From Bartonella sp. HY328 (GTDB lineage: Bacteria > Pseudomonadota > Alphaproteobacteria > Rhizobiales > Rhizobiaceae), in NCBI RefSeq assembly GCF_025449335.1, contig NZ_CP104883.1, positions 798,501-862,500 of the forward strand: 64,000 nt of DNA, in the 5' to 3' direction. The position numbers were made by a program, and so were the translations under genes. The first letter of the stretch is position 1, and the number at the start of each line of letters is the position of its first letter. Below the pieces are notes generated by a model, which saw only the letters and a list, made by a program, of their open reading frames with translations, searched no databases and was not told the origin of the DNA. Shown in pieces: positions 44,932 to 54,927 of this stretch.

Positions 44932-46851
44932 ATGGCTGATCTGCAAACGGCAGATGTGTCTTCTGATGACTTGACTGAAGAAACAAATGACCATTCAAAA
45001 GAGAGTTTTCGTCTCTTATTGCTTGGTGCAATTGGTGTTGTTTATGGCGATATCGGTACCAGCCCGATTTATGCTTTCCGTGAAGCACTCCATGCGGGTG
45101 CGGGTGGTAAAGCAATTGCCAGTGAAGATATCTTCGGAGTTATTTCCCTTATATTTTGGGCATTAGCCCTAATTGTCACGGTTAAATATGTCATTTTCGT
45201 TTTAAGGGCCGATAATAATGGCGAGGGGGGTATCTTATCATTGATGGCCCTTGCGCGCACGGGTTTTAAACATCATGGTGGTTGGGCCCTTGGCATTGGT
45301 ATTTTAGGTGCATCTTTGTTTTTCGGCGATGCAGTGATTACGCCAGCGGTGTCTGTACTTTCAGCGATTGAAGGTATGGAAATTGTGGCGCCGGATCTTG
45401 AGCCTATTATTGTGCCGTTAACCGTAATTGTGTTACTTGCGCTTTTTGCTGTGCAGCGTTTTGGAACGGGCCGGGTTGCGGTTATTTTTGGCCCAATTAC
45501 CCTTGTTTGGTTTTTAGCCCTTGGTTTTTTTGGTCTCGTTCACATTCTTGATGACTTTTCTATTTTACAAGCTTTACTGCCTTGGCACGGTGTTGCCTAT
45601 ATTTTCAATAATCCGGCAACATCCTTTGCGGCTGTTGGCGCAGTATTTTTGGCCGTAACCGGTGCAGAGGCTCTTTATGCTGACCTTGGACACTTTGGTA
45701 GAAAACCAATTGTTGCTGCTTGGATTTGGGTGGTTTTTCCTTGCCTTATTCTCAATTATTTGGGGCAGGGTGCATTTATTTTAAGCCACGGCCAAGCCGC
45801 TGCTAATCCCTTTTACCAAATGTTGCCAAGTTGGGCATTGGTGCCAATGATTTTAATGGCGACAATGGCAACGGTTATTGCGAGCCAAGCAGTAATTACT
45901 GGTGCTTTTTCTATGGCGCGCCAAGCTGTGCAGTTAAATATTCTGCCACGTTTGGAAATTTTGCATACGTCTGAAAAAACACTTGGCCAGATTTATATGC
46001 CAAGAATCAATTTCATTTTGGCAATTGTTGTGATTGCATTGGTTATTGGTTTTCAAAAATCGACCAATTTGGCTGCAGCCTATGGTATTGCTGTTACCGG
46101 CAATATGCTTGTAACAACATCGCTCTTATTTATAGTCATGACCCGCATTTGGAAATGGAGCTTGCCAGCTTGTATTGCTTTAACCGCTTGCTTTCTAACC
46201 ATTGATATTTTGTTCTTCTCAGCTAATATTATCAAAATCCATGATGGTGGCTGGGTATCAATCGGTCTTGCTCTCATTGTTTGTGTTGTTATGTGGACTT
46301 GGGTGCGTGGCACGCGTAACCTCATGAAAAAGACCCGCAAGAATGAAGTTGAACTTGAGGTTATTATTGATAGCCTTGCAAAAAGCCAACCAACTATTGT
46401 TTCAGGGACTGCGGTTTTCTTGACGGGCGATCCTAAAACTGTACCAACAGCATTAATGCACAGTTTGAAACATTATAAAGTTTTGCATGAGAATAATGTT
46501 ATTTTGACGGTTAAGACGGCTTCAACGCCGCGGGTTAGCCGGGCAGATCGTGCAAGAGTTTCGCAATTTAACGAACGATTTATGCTGGTAGAGCTAACCT
46601 TTGGTTATATGGAGCAGCCTAACATTCCGCGAGCATTGGCATTATGCCGTAAGCTTGGTTGGAAGTTTGATATCATGACAACATCATTCTTTGTTTCTCG
46701 CCGTTCCATTAAGACGGGTAGCAAGCCTGAAATGCCGCGTTGGCAAGAAAAACTATATATTAAGCTTGCACGTGGAGCGTCTGATGCGACTGAATATTTC
46801 CAAATTCCAACTGGACGTGTGGTTGAAATTGGTACGCAAATCACAGTCTAG
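44932..46851 (+). CDS. kup: Low-affinity potassium transporter Kup
   Basis: A 639-residue inner-membrane K+ uptake protein of the KUP/HAK family. After a 25-residue cytoplasmic start comes GVVYGDIGTSPIYAFREAL, the first-helix signature, then NGEGGILSLMALAR and FFGDAVITPAVSVLSAIEG. About twelve transmembrane segments fill residues 28-460, followed by a cytoplasmic domain of about 180 residues. Full length. It has a long upstream region and is followed by a terminator, so it is transcribed alone. Confidence 0.95.
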   Translation: MADLQTADVSSDDLTEETNDHSKESFRLLLLGAIGVVYGDIGTSPIYAFREALHAGAGGKAIASEDIFGVISLIFWALALIVTVKYVIFVLRADNNGEGGILSLMALARTGFKHHGGWALGIGILGASLFFGDAVITPAVSVLSAIEGMEIVAPDLEPIIVPLTVIVLLALFAVQRFGTGRVAVIFGPITLVWFLALGFFGLVHILDDFSILQALLPWHGVAYIFNNPATSFAAVGAVFLAVTGAEALYADLGHFGRKPIVAAWIWVVFPCLILNYLGQGAFILSHGQAAANPFYQMLPSWALVPMILMATMATVIASQAVITGAFSMARQAVQLNILPRLEILHTSEKTLGQIYMPRINFILAIVVIALVIGFQKSTNLAAAYGIAVTGNMLVTTSLLFIVMTRIWKWSLPACIALTACFLTIDILFFSANIIKIHDGGWVSIGLALIVCVVMWTWVRGTRNLMKKTRKNEVELEVIIDSLAKSQPTIVSGTAVFLTGDPKTVPTALMHSLKHYKVLHENNVILTVKTASTPRVSRADRARVSQFNERFMLVELTFGYMEQPNIPRALALCRKLGWKFDIMTTSFFVSRRSIKTGSKPEMPRWQEKLYIKLARGASDATEYFQIPTGRVVEIGTQITV

Positions 46852-46964
46852 CGACTTTAGAACTAACGTATTTTCGACAAAGCCTAATTGAAGTTTTAGT
46901 TATAAAAAGTTCAAACATTAAACAATAGTCGAAAATGTTAAATTGACATGTTGTAGCATATTAG
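46852..46964. other. Short noncoding stretch after kup
   Basis: About 110 bases with no gene, leading into the kup terminator. Confidence 0.4.
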
Positions 46965-47000
46965 AAAGGCGTTTTAGCAAGCTGCTAAGACGCCTTTTTT
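46965..47000 (+). terminator. Rho-independent terminator of kup
   Basis: GGCGTTTTAGCA pairs with TGCTAAGACGCC (12 bp, one G-T pair), followed by a run of T. Confidence 0.85.
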
Positions 47001-47295
47001 TGGAGCATCATGACTGGCTTCACTTAAGGCTTGATATAATGGCGTTATCGCTACCTTTGCGGCAACTATCTCAATCGCGCGTTCGCGGTAGCTTCTAGGC
47101 TTAAAAATTGCCGATAATTCTATTGGGTAAAGGCTGTTATATGAGGTGAAAGGGCAGGGTGTTTTTTTAATATAAAAGCATTGGATGTTTATACTAAAAC
47201 TTGTGTTTAGGTTTTCAATAAGGTTTGCTTTAATTAACAAGAGGCTCCCGTTAAGTAACAATAGGCTCCATTGTAATTTGCCCATCTAAAGACAG

Positions 47296-47332
47296 AAAAA
47301 GCCCGCTAGGTTTGAGCCTAGCGGGCTTTTGT
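47296..47332 (-). terminator. Rho-independent terminator of cyoABCD
   Basis: On the minus strand AAAGCCCGCTAGG pairs with CCTAGCGGGCTTT, followed by T. It follows the cyoD stop by less than 20 bases. The stretch 47001-47295 before it holds no convincing gene. Confidence 0.9.
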
Positions 47333-47349
47333 ATTTTGCCAGTCCAAAT

Positions 47350-47802
47350 TTATTGAGCTGGAGTTTCTGATTGCGGAGTAGAAGGTGCTTCATTTGGCGC
47401 TGCGGGTGCAATATCCGCAGGTGCAGCAGGAGCTGCTGGGAAGATAACATCTGTTTGAATCACGCGGCCCGAACCACCCATCATATTGTAGTTAAGATGG
47501 AACATTGTCCACCAAGTACCAAATATAATGATGAGAACGCCGGCAACTGTAACCCACATGGAAACGATGTTCCACTTGGCATCAGGTCCTTCGTTCAAAT
47601 GCAAGAAGAAAACAATCTGCACGGCCATTTGAATAAATGCAAGACCAAGCAAATAGATAACTTTTGCACTGATTGACCATTCAGCTAACCAACCAGCCAT
47701 GATTGGGGCAAAAGAAGCAATCGTCAAAACAACCGAGATAATAAAACCGGTTATATATTTTGAAGTGCTGTTGTCATGATTTTCTTGTGTATGTGCGCTC
47801 AT
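47350..47802 (-). CDS. cyoD: Cytochrome o ubiquinol oxidase subunit IV
   Basis: A 150-residue membrane subunit with three transmembrane helices (about 28-48, 57-78 and 90-111), needed to assemble the bo3 quinol oxidase. The N-terminus is MSAHTQENHDNSTSKYITGF, the middle has FLHLNEGPDAKWN, both typical. The C-terminus carries an unusual Ala/Pro-rich tail of about 30 residues. Its ATG overlaps the cyoC stop (TAATG), which fixes the start over the upstream frame. Confidence 0.92.
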   Translation of the reverse strand: MSAHTQENHDNSTSKYITGFIISVVLTIASFAPIMAGWLAEWSISAKVIYLLGLAFIQMAVQIVFFLHLNEGPDAKWNIVSMWVTVAGVLIIIFGTWWTMFHLNYNMMGGSGRVIQTDVIFPAAPAAPADIAPAAPNEAPSTPQSETPAQ

Positions 47803-48416
47803 TACAAAGCCCCCAACAAATAGACAACGGTAAATACGCCAACCCATACGATATCAAGGAAGTGCCAGAATAACGACAAGCAGGTTAGGCGCGTTTTATT
47901 TTGTGATGAAAGACCTGTGCGAGCAAGATGCACGAACATGACAGCCATCCAGATAAGACCAGCGGTTACGTGTAGACCGTGCGTACCAACAAGGGTAAAG
48001 AACGATGCCCAGTAAGCTGATGTCCAAGGTTGTGCACCTTCATGGAACAAATGAGCGAACTCATAAAGTTCCATAGCAATAAAGGCGATACCGAAAATAA
48101 AGGTAATGCCAAGCCATAGGCGTACACCGGAAATATTATTGCGATGCAATTGGATCATTGCAAAGCCATAAGTGATAGAAGAAAGCAAAAGAAATGCTGT
48201 TTCTACGGCCACGAAGTTTAGATCAATCACACTCTTGCCGACGATCCCTTCAGCATAAGCTGAAGAGAAAACGGCAAAATTGGCGAAAAGTGTAGCAAAC
48301 AAGATCAAATCTTGAAGAATATAAACGAAAAAGCCAAAGGTTTTTACAGAATCTACTTCTTCATGGCCGTGGCCGTGATCGTCTGCGTGGGTGTTATTTA
48401 GAGCTGTTGCACTCAT
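47802..48416 (-). CDS. cyoC: Cytochrome o ubiquinol oxidase subunit III
   Basis: A 204-residue membrane subunit with five transmembrane helices that stabilises the oxidase. It has FGFFVYILQDLILFATLFANF, VGTHGLHVTAGLIWMAVMF and the FWHFLDIVWVGVFTVVYLLG end, all standard for subunit III of haem-copper oxidases. A histidine-rich start (DDHGHGHEE) precedes the first helix. It overlaps cyoB by four bases and cyoD by one, indicating translational coupling. Confidence 0.95.
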   Translation of the reverse strand: MSATALNNTHADDHGHGHEEVDSVKTFGFFVYILQDLILFATLFANFAVFSSAYAEGIVGKSVIDLNFVAVETAFLLLSSITYGFAMIQLHRNNISGVRLWLGITFIFGIAFIAMELYEFAHLFHEGAQPWTSAYWASFFTLVGTHGLHVTAGLIWMAVMFVHLARTGLSSQNKTRLTCLSLFWHFLDIVWVGVFTVVYLLGAL

Positions 48417-50443
48417 GCTCTTGCTCCTTTGCCTTCAAGAACAGCAGTAAAATGATCTTCGGTCTTTTGTACCTCTTCAGCAGAGATATAATAGCCATTG
48501 TGATCAGCTGTGAATGAATTGACGATGACGCTTGCTATTGTAACGATAAATGTAACAGCAACCAACCACCAGATATGCCAAACAAGACCAAAGCCGAGTG
48601 CAAGCATAGCAATGCCGATAACAAAACCAGCTGCTGTATTTGAAGGCATATGGATCTTAGTAAAGCCACTTGTTGGACGCTTTTCGCCACGTACCTTCAT
48701 ATCCCAATAAGCATCTTCTGCCTGTACATGAGGTACAGTTGCGAAGTTATAGGCAGGAGGAGGTGAAGAAATTGACCATTCAAGCGTACGAGCATCGCCC
48801 CAAGGATCGTTTTGGGTAATTGGCAAATTGCCTTTGTGTTTGATACCATACCAAATGGCAAGCAAGACTTGGCCAACGAAGCACAAAATACCAAGAGCAA
48901 TAATTAAAGCACCAATTGCCGCAATGACAAAATATATTTGCCATGATGGATCGACATAGTGTTGCAAGCGACGGGTTGCGCCGAGCAAACCAACAGCATA
49001 GATCGGGAAGAAGGCAACATAGAAGCCAACGAACCAGCACCAGAATGATGCAATACCAAGAGCGCGATTTGGCTTGATACCGAATACTTTCGGGAACCAG
49101 AATGCAAGACCGCCAAGGTAAGAGAACACAACACCACCGATAATCGTGTGATGGAAGTGAGCAACAAGGAACAAGCTGTTATGGAACTGCCAGTCAGCAG
49201 GAACCATGGCCAAGAGAACGCCGGTCAAACCGCCACCAACAAAGGTAAACATCATGCCCATGCACCAAAGCATTGGTGGTTCAAAGCGAATGCGGCCCTT
49301 ATACATGGTGAATAGCCAGTTGAAGATTTTAACACCGGTTGGTACAGCAATAATCATGGTAGCAATACCGAAGAAACTATTAACTGCTACGCCGCCACCC
49401 ATAGTGAAGAAGTGGTGAGCCCAAACGAGGAAGGAAAGAAGAAGGATAACCAACACTGCCCAAACCATCGAGGTGTAACCAAAAAGACGCTTGCTTGAGA
49501 AGACCGGAACGATTTCTGAAAGAATACCAAAGGCTGGTACAACAAGCACGTAAACTTCAGGGTGACCGAAGATCCAAACATAGTTGATCCACACCATTGG
49601 ATTGCCGCCACCATAATTGGTGAAGAATGGGAAACCCAAATAGCGTTCAAGCGCAAGAAGCACATAAGCAACAGTAAGCACTGGGTAGATCAATAGGATC
49701 AAGATATTAGATACAAGAGCTGTCCAGATGAAAACAGGCATTTTCATCATAGTCATGCCAGGAGCACGCATTTTGATGATAGTTGCAACAAAGTTTACAG
49801 CACCCGTAGTCGTCGCTATACCGGACAACTGCAAGGACCATAGATAGTAATCAACCCCCGTGTCGGGACTAGCTTCAAGACCGGATAGCGGTGGATAGGC
49901 AAGCCAACCAACGCGGCCAAAGTTACCAAGTGCCAGCGACACGTTGATAAGAATAGCACCAGCAAATGTGATCCAGAAACCAAGATTGTTAAGGAATGGA
50001 AACGCTACGTCGCGCGCGCCAATTTGCAAAGGTATTACATAGTTGAAAATACCAAAGAGCAAAGGAGTTGCCATGAAGAAAATCATGATAACGCCGTGCG
50101 CGGTAAAGATCTGGTCAAAGTGATCAGCGGGTAGATATCCGCCAGTTGGCCCAAGTGCAAAAGCCTGATGCGTACGCATCATGACAGCATCGGCAAAGCC
50201 GCGCACGAGCATAACAATTGCAAGGACGATATACATAATTCCGATACGTTTATGGTCAACCGTTGTTATCCAGTTGCGCCATAAGATACCCCACCAACCA
50301 AGTAAAGTAATTGCTGCAAGAACGGCGGCACCGAGCACAACAATTGCAATAACAGTGTAAAGCACGATAGGTTCATGCGTAACCGCATGAAATGCTTCTG
50401 CTGTGGGGTCAGTCAGTCTTCCGAAAAGAAATGATGATGACAT
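48413..50443 (-). CDS. cyoB: Cytochrome o ubiquinol oxidase subunit I
   Basis: A 676-residue catalytic subunit with about 15 transmembrane helices, haems b and o3 and copper B; it reduces oxygen to water and pumps protons. The motif IFGHPEVYVLVVPAFG carries the copper B histidine and its crosslinked tyrosine. HHTIIGGVVFSYLG and WAHHFFTMGG hold other haem and copper ligands. Second gene of cyoABCD. It starts 73 bases after cyoA and overlaps cyoC by four bases. Full length. Confidence 0.97.
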   Translation of the reverse strand: MSSSFLFGRLTDPTAEAFHAVTHEPIVLYTVIAIVVLGAAVLAAITLLGWWGILWRNWITTVDHKRIGIMYIVLAIVMLVRGFADAVMMRTHQAFALGPTGGYLPADHFDQIFTAHGVIMIFFMATPLLFGIFNYVIPLQIGARDVAFPFLNNLGFWITFAGAILINVSLALGNFGRVGWLAYPPLSGLEASPDTGVDYYLWSLQLSGIATTTGAVNFVATIIKMRAPGMTMMKMPVFIWTALVSNILILLIYPVLTVAYVLLALERYLGFPFFTNYGGGNPMVWINYVWIFGHPEVYVLVVPAFGILSEIVPVFSSKRLFGYTSMVWAVLVILLLSFLVWAHHFFTMGGGVAVNSFFGIATMIIAVPTGVKIFNWLFTMYKGRIRFEPPMLWCMGMMFTFVGGGLTGVLLAMVPADWQFHNSLFLVAHFHHTIIGGVVFSYLGGLAFWFPKVFGIKPNRALGIASFWCWFVGFYVAFFPIYAVGLLGATRRLQHYVDPSWQIYFVIAAIGALIIALGILCFVGQVLLAIWYGIKHKGNLPITQNDPWGDARTLEWSISSPPPAYNFATVPHVQAEDAYWDMKVRGEKRPTSGFTKIHMPSNTAAGFVIGIAMLALGFGLVWHIWWLVAVTFIVTIASVIVNSFTADHNGYYISAEEVQKTEDHFTAVLEGKGARA

Positions 50444-50516
50444 TTTTTAACCCAAATTCTAGATTTCAAAATGGATGGGCAGCAGCGCTATAATTGCGCG
50501 CGTCCATCTATGGATA

Positions 50517-51521
50517 TTAATGTGCTGGAGCTTCAGCAGGTTCTTTTGACAAAGCATCACGTGCTTGTACGACAAGATCAGGTTCAACAACAGAGCAGAG
50601 TTCACCCCAAAGTGATTGGGCTGCGGCCTTCGCCATCAATTGTTCGTTACAAGCTGATCCATCAACGCAACGGTTTACAATGCGATAATAAAAATCTGTA
50701 GGTACCGATGAGAAATATTCAGGCTCATGGAAGTTACGATTATTTTTATTTTTCTTAAGCTCTGCATAGCGATCAGCATTAAGAGCTTGGTTGCTTGCGC
50801 GTGCCTTAGCAATCCAATTATCGAATTCTTGCTGAGAAACTGAATGCCATTCAAAACGCATATTGGCAAAACCATCGCCACTATAATTGGCTGACATACC
50901 TTTATAAACATTTTCATGTTCGGAATAAAGGTGTAGCTTGGCGTTCATCTGTGGCATTGCATAAAGAACGGTACCAAGTGATGGCACCCAAAATGCATTA
51001 ACAGATTGCTCTGATGTCAACTGCAAGAAAACCTGCTTCTTTGCGGGTGCATAAATCTCGTTTATTGAAGCAACGCCATATTGCGGATAGATAAATAGCC
51101 ATTTCCAGTCCATGGCAACTGCATCAATCTGCAAGGCATCTTCAATCTTGCCGGCAACTTTTTCATCCAGCGGATGAGATGGTTCAAACTTGTTGGTATA
51201 ATTAACCAACAAAATAGCAAGAAGCGCAACAACCACAACAGGAATTCCCCACATCCACATTTCAATTTTTGTTGAATGGCCCCAATCGGGAAGATATTCA
51301 GCCTTGGTATTGGTTGCACGATATTTATACGCAAAAATGACCACAGCGGCCATAACTGGTATAACGATACAAAGCATGACACCTGTTGCAATTAAAATAA
51401 CATCGCGCAGGTTTTGTGCTACATACCCATCGGGATTTAACACCACTATATCGCAACCAGACAGCAATAGCATCGATGTTAATACACCGACCATGCCCAG
51501 TATTTTTGTTAAGTTTTTCAT
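50517..51521 (-). CDS. cyoA: Cytochrome o ubiquinol oxidase subunit II
   Basis: A 334-residue lipoprotein subunit. The signal ends at the lipobox LLLSGC (C23); two membrane helices follow near residues 35-60 and 80-100, then a periplasmic cupredoxin-like domain without the CuA cysteines, as expected for a quinol oxidase. Segments include DWKWLFIYPQYGVASINEIY and MPQMNAKLHLYSEHENVYKG. A longer frame reaching 51614 is open but AGAGGCAGGTAAGA marks the ATG at 51521. First gene of the operon. Confidence 0.95.
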   Translation of the reverse strand: MKNLTKILGMVGVLTSMLLLSGCDIVVLNPDGYVAQNLRDVILIATGVMLCIVIPVMAAVVIFAYKYRATNTKAEYLPDWGHSTKIEMWMWGIPVVVVALLAILLVNYTNKFEPSHPLDEKVAGKIEDALQIDAVAMDWKWLFIYPQYGVASINEIYAPAKKQVFLQLTSEQSVNAFWVPSLGTVLYAMPQMNAKLHLYSEHENVYKGMSANYSGDGFANMRFEWHSVSQQEFDNWIAKARASNQALNADRYAELKKNKNNRNFHEPEYFSSVPTDFYYRIVNRCVDGSACNEQLMAKAAAQSLWGELCSVVEPDLVVQARDALSKEPAEAPAH

Positions 51522-52079
51522 TCTTACCTGCCTCTCCATATGCAGTGCATATTCTGTGCGAGGGTCCCAGTTAATAGAGTTTTCAAGGCCAATCAACGGT
51601 TCAAAAGCCATCATTGGTTATTTCTATTCCCACTTTTCCTCTTCTTTTCATTTTTTGAAAAAAGAAAATAAGCGCGAATCTGCCACAACTAAAATTGTGG
51701 CGCATTCTAGGCAAATACATAGCGTGAGATAACAATTTAGAAAAGTTCTTTATGCGCCTTGCGGCAATATTGCGCACCTTTTGCGCATAATCTGCATAAA
51801 ATTTGCCTTTTTTATAAAATGCATGGTCTAATCAAGGGGATAATGTACTTATTCGCCATGGCATAATAACCATTTTTAATTTTTAAAAGGGTAAAATTTT
51901 CATATAAAAAGGAAAATCATAAAAGGGTTACGTTACATTATTAAATCGTGACGTAATATAGAGGTGCGCCAATCTAAAAATTGTTGACCAAAAAAGTTGA
52001 TGGCCAAATTTTCCATGAATGAAAAGGTACAAAAGCAGGGTAAAATACAATCTTACACCTGCTATCGGTTACTTCCAAT
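51522..52079. promoter_or_regulatory. Promoter region of cyoABCD with a dyad
   Basis: About 560 bases between aroQ's stop and cyoA. It should hold the cyo promoter. At 51928-51956 an inverted repeat, TTACGTTAC, eleven bases, GTGACGTAA (one mismatch), lies about 410 bases upstream of cyoA and looks like a binding site; no family is recognised. No gene was found. Confidence 0.45.
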
Positions 52080-52529
52080 TTATTTTGTTGCGTTTAATTT
52101 ACGCGCAACAAAGTCAATAGCAAAATTATAGCCAAGCGTGCCACAGCCAGCGATAACACAATCTGCGCGCGATGATACAAATGAATGATGGCGGAATGCC
52201 TCGCGCTGATGAATATTACTAATATGCACTTCAGCAACCAAACCATCAAAGCTTTTTAGCGCGTCAAGAATAGCAACTGATGTATGGCTATAAGCTGCAG
52301 GATTGATAATAATTGCTGCCGCAGTATTTCTTGCTTCCTGTATCCAATCTACCAATTGGCCTTCGTGATTGCTTTGCAAAAACCGAATGTTGTATCCAGC
52401 CAATTTTGCAGTTTTTTCGCAAGAATTCTCAACATCTTTTAATGTTTCTGCGCCATAAATTTCTGGCTCGCGCGTGCCAAGCATGTTGAGATTTGGCCCA
52501 TTTAGGATATAAAACATTTTTGCCGACAT
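52080..52529 (-). CDS. aroQ: Type II 3-dehydroquinate dehydratase
   Basis: A 149-residue dodecameric enzyme dehydrating 3-dehydroquinate in the shikimate pathway. The start is KMFYILNGPNLNMLGTREPE, followed by the catalytic tyrosine in EIYG; the mid segment NPAAYSHTSVAILDAL and VEVHISNIHQREAFR contain the active-site asparagine and histidine. An in-frame ATG four codons later is an alternative start. Monocistronic. The accB/accC genes often linked to aroQ in other bacteria are absent. Confidence 0.95.
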   Translation of the reverse strand: MSAKMFYILNGPNLNMLGTREPEIYGAETLKDVENSCEKTAKLAGYNIRFLQSNHEGQLVDWIQEARNTAAAIIINPAAYSHTSVAILDALKSFDGLVAEVHISNIHQREAFRHHSFVSSRADCVIAGCGTLGYNFAIDFVARKLNATK

Positions 52530-52677
52530 GCTAATACCTTTTCCCGTTATGATAAGTTCAATGAGTATTCAATAAAATATTGAGCCAATACTAGCATAAT
52601 AGTACAAATAAACGCCAACTTATAAAAATACGTTATCCATTGTGTTGTTAAAAAATGCAAAGTGATAAGTTCTCCAA

Positions 52678-53415
52678 CTAAGTGTTTGCCCCAAACGCAA
52701 CAGAAATGCGCCTGCATTCGGCACTGACTTTTTTAGTTTTTCCAACTTCAATCTTGCCGATTTCACTGGTGTTGTTAACATGGGTTCCGCCACAAGGTTG
52801 AATATCTATATCGCCAATTTTAACCAATCGCACCTTATCATTATTCTGTGGTGGCGCGGCATTTAATGTGCGCACAAGCTGAGGATTTTGCGCCAGATCA
52901 CTATTGGTGATGAAATCTTGACTTATTTCTAAAGCATCTTCAATATATTGGCTTAGCTTGCCATTGATAAGATCCTTATCAAAAACATCGGTTGTTACAA
53001 AATCAAGTCGCGCAGCACTATCGCTAATTTGGCAACCATTAACTGGGTATGGTAAAATCGCGCATAAAAGATGGGCTGCGCTATGCATCTTCATGATATT
53101 ATAGCGATATGCCCAATCAATATTGCAGATCACCGACGAATTTAATAAGCTATCGCGATCAAGTGGTGTATCGCTTGCGATAATATGAAATACCCCTTGT
53201 TCATTGCTGCTTGGATGAGATTTTATAACTTTTTCAACTTTAAGAGCTGTCCCATCAGGTAAGACAATTTCGCCTTTATCACTTAATTGGCCGCCGCTCT
53301 CTGCATAAAAAATTGTTTGATCAAGCACCACAATACTATCAAAAACATCAATAATCTTTGCCTCGCATTGTTTAAGATAGGCATCATCAAGATGGAGCTT
53401 TAATGTCTTAACCAT
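52678..53415 (-). CDS. AlaX-type alanyl-tRNA editing protein
   Basis: A 245-residue trans-editing hydrolase that removes the wrong amino acid (normally serine) from tRNA-Ala. The zinc ligands are in HSAAHLL (H111, H115) and CGGTHV (C208, H212); the FYAESGGQLSDKGE loop at about residues 37-50 is the family's GGQ segment. A SxxHT-like C-terminal signature is replaced by HVNNTSEIGKIEV. It is the last gene of a four-gene operon, four bases after the EamA gene, with AAGGA placed nine bases before the start. Its operon partners suggest it may protect against mischarging by an internal product. Confidence 0.88.
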   Translation of the reverse strand: MVKTLKLHLDDAYLKQCEAKIIDVFDSIVVLDQTIFYAESGGQLSDKGEIVLPDGTALKVEKVIKSHPSSNEQGVFHIIASDTPLDRDSLLNSSVICNIDWAYRYNIMKMHSAAHLLCAILPYPVNGCQISDSAARLDFVTTDVFDKDLINGKLSQYIEDALEISQDFITNSDLAQNPQLVRTLNAAPPQNNDKVRLVKIGDIDIQPCGGTHVNNTSEIGKIEVGKTKKVSAECRRISVAFGANT

Positions 53416-53419
53416 GGGA

Positions 53420-54292
53420 TTATTTCCTTTTTACGAGATAAATTCCAACCAAAACGATAAACATTGCTAGTACTTCCATCCATGTCAAACTTTCATGGAA
53501 GAACAAAAATGCATAAATTGCCGAAATAACCGGCTGAGTTAAAACAAGAATAGAGGCAAAAGAGGCAGAAATACGTCCCAAACTATAACTCAAACCGCCT
53601 TGTCCTAAAATTTGTGAAAAAACCGTTAGTCCAAGAATTGGTAACAAAGCATGCCATGTATTGGGAAATTGAATGCCTTCAGTCATTAAGCATATGAAAA
53701 ATAGCGTTACAATTGAACCAAGACCGCTGTAAAACATGATTTGCACAGCACTGGTGCGATTACGCAGTTTATAAACCATCAACAAAAATAGCGCGTAAAA
53801 TATCGAGGTTAAAAAGGCAAGACTATCACCAAGCAGGTTAACTGATGTAATTGTGGATTTACCACTTACCAGCAAGACTACGCCAATTAGAATAACAATC
53901 GCCCCCAAAAAGAAATTACGCGATATTGGCTCTTTATAAATAAAATAACATACTGGAATAATAATCAAAGGTACAAAATTGGCTAAAAGATTGGCATTAG
54001 CAACAGTAGTATAATGAAAAGAAATATTCCAAATTGCTAAATCGCCAGCCAAAAAGCCACCAGCAATTGCCAAAAGGATAAAATCCTTCCCCGATAGTGG
54101 CTTATAGCCAATTTTTGATTTTTCATAAAGTAAGAATGGCAATAGAATTGGAATACTAAATACAATGCGCCATAGGCCAGTATTAATTGGCCCAAGATCA
54201 CTCATGCGCACAAAAATACCACCTGATGCCAAGCAGCTAACAAATAGCAAAACAAGCAAAACATCACGGCTATTATTATTTGTTTGGATCAT
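53420..54292 (-). CDS. EamA/DMT-family exporter
   Basis: A 290-residue membrane protein with about ten transmembrane segments in two EamA repeats (MSDLGPINTGLWRIVF near the start and LGGSY-like GQGGLSYSLGRISASFASI in the second). Its start overlaps the end of the cysE-like gene by four bases. Members of this superfamily such as E. coli EamA export cysteine and O-acetylserine, the likely metabolites of this operon. The substrate here is inferred from neighbours only. Confidence 0.83.
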   Translation of the reverse strand: MIQTNNNSRDVLLVLLFVSCLASGGIFVRMSDLGPINTGLWRIVFSIPILLPFLLYEKSKIGYKPLSGKDFILLAIAGGFLAGDLAIWNISFHYTTVANANLLANFVPLIIIPVCYFIYKEPISRNFFLGAIVILIGVVLLVSGKSTITSVNLLGDSLAFLTSIFYALFLLMVYKLRNRTSAVQIMFYSGLGSIVTLFFICLMTEGIQFPNTWHALLPILGLTVFSQILGQGGLSYSLGRISASFASILVLTQPVISAIYAFLFFHESLTWMEVLAMFIVLVGIYLVKRK

Positions 54293-54912
54293 AAGGTTTT
54301 AATTTCTTGCTTTACATTTTTTACAATAACAATCGAATTATCTGGTATATCATTAGTGATAATTGAATGGGGTGATATTTTAACATGGTGTCCAACTATT
54401 ATTGGCCCAAAAAGTCTAGAAAAAGCTCCAATTTCAACATTATTACCTATCGTAGGATGTCTTTTACCAGCCATACCTACAATTCTGGATGCTCCCAGAA
54501 TAACATTTTGTAAAAAATAGCAATTATTGCCAATAATTGAAGTTTCACCGATAACAGTTCCAATACCATGATCGATTACAAATCTTTCACCTATTGTTGC
54601 AGCAGGGTGTATTTCTATGCCTGTTTTAATTTTAGAATATTCTTGGACATTCATTGCTTCAATCCTGCACCCCTTTTTCCAAAGAAAATTAGAAAGTCTA
54701 TAAGCTGCAATTGAATGATGACTAATATAACTGGAAATTAAAAGATTTAAATCGCCATGACAACTAGGATCTTTTTCAACAAATGCATCCAAATCTAGAC
54801 AATACTGTGACGTTATTTTGGTGATATCAGTTTCATTAATGAAATAAATTTTATTTTCAATTAACAGATTTAATATGATTGCTAATGGGAATTGTTGATT
54901 AAACGATTTCAT
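54289..54912 (-). CDS. Serine O-acetyltransferase-like protein
   Basis: A 207-residue left-handed beta-helix acetyltransferase, related to CysE, which makes O-acetylserine from serine and acetyl-CoA. A helical N-terminal domain (1-100) is followed by hexapeptide repeats: KTGIEIHPAATIGERFVIDH with the catalytic HG in DHGIGTVIGETSIIG, then RHPTIGNNVEIGAFSRL and GHHVKISPHSIITNDIP. It is shorter than housekeeping CysE (about 270) and ends abruptly at KQEIKTL. The gene is AT-rich. It lies 15 bases after the cysK-like gene and overlaps the exporter gene by four. Confidence 0.82.
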   Translation of the reverse strand: MKSFNQQFPLAIILNLLIENKIYFINETDITKITSQYCLDLDAFVEKDPSCHGDLNLLISSYISHHSIAAYRLSNFLWKKGCRIEAMNVQEYSKIKTGIEIHPAATIGERFVIDHGIGTVIGETSIIGNNCYFLQNVILGASRIVGMAGKRHPTIGNNVEIGAFSRLFGPIIVGHHVKISPHSIITNDIPDNSIVIVKNVKQEIKTL

Positions 54913-54927
54913 ATAATAAAACCTTAT

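Noticed and set aside
46974..47285. Open frame of 103 codons on the minus strand between kup and cyoD
   Set aside because: It runs through the kup terminator, has no ribosome binding site and no family resemblance.
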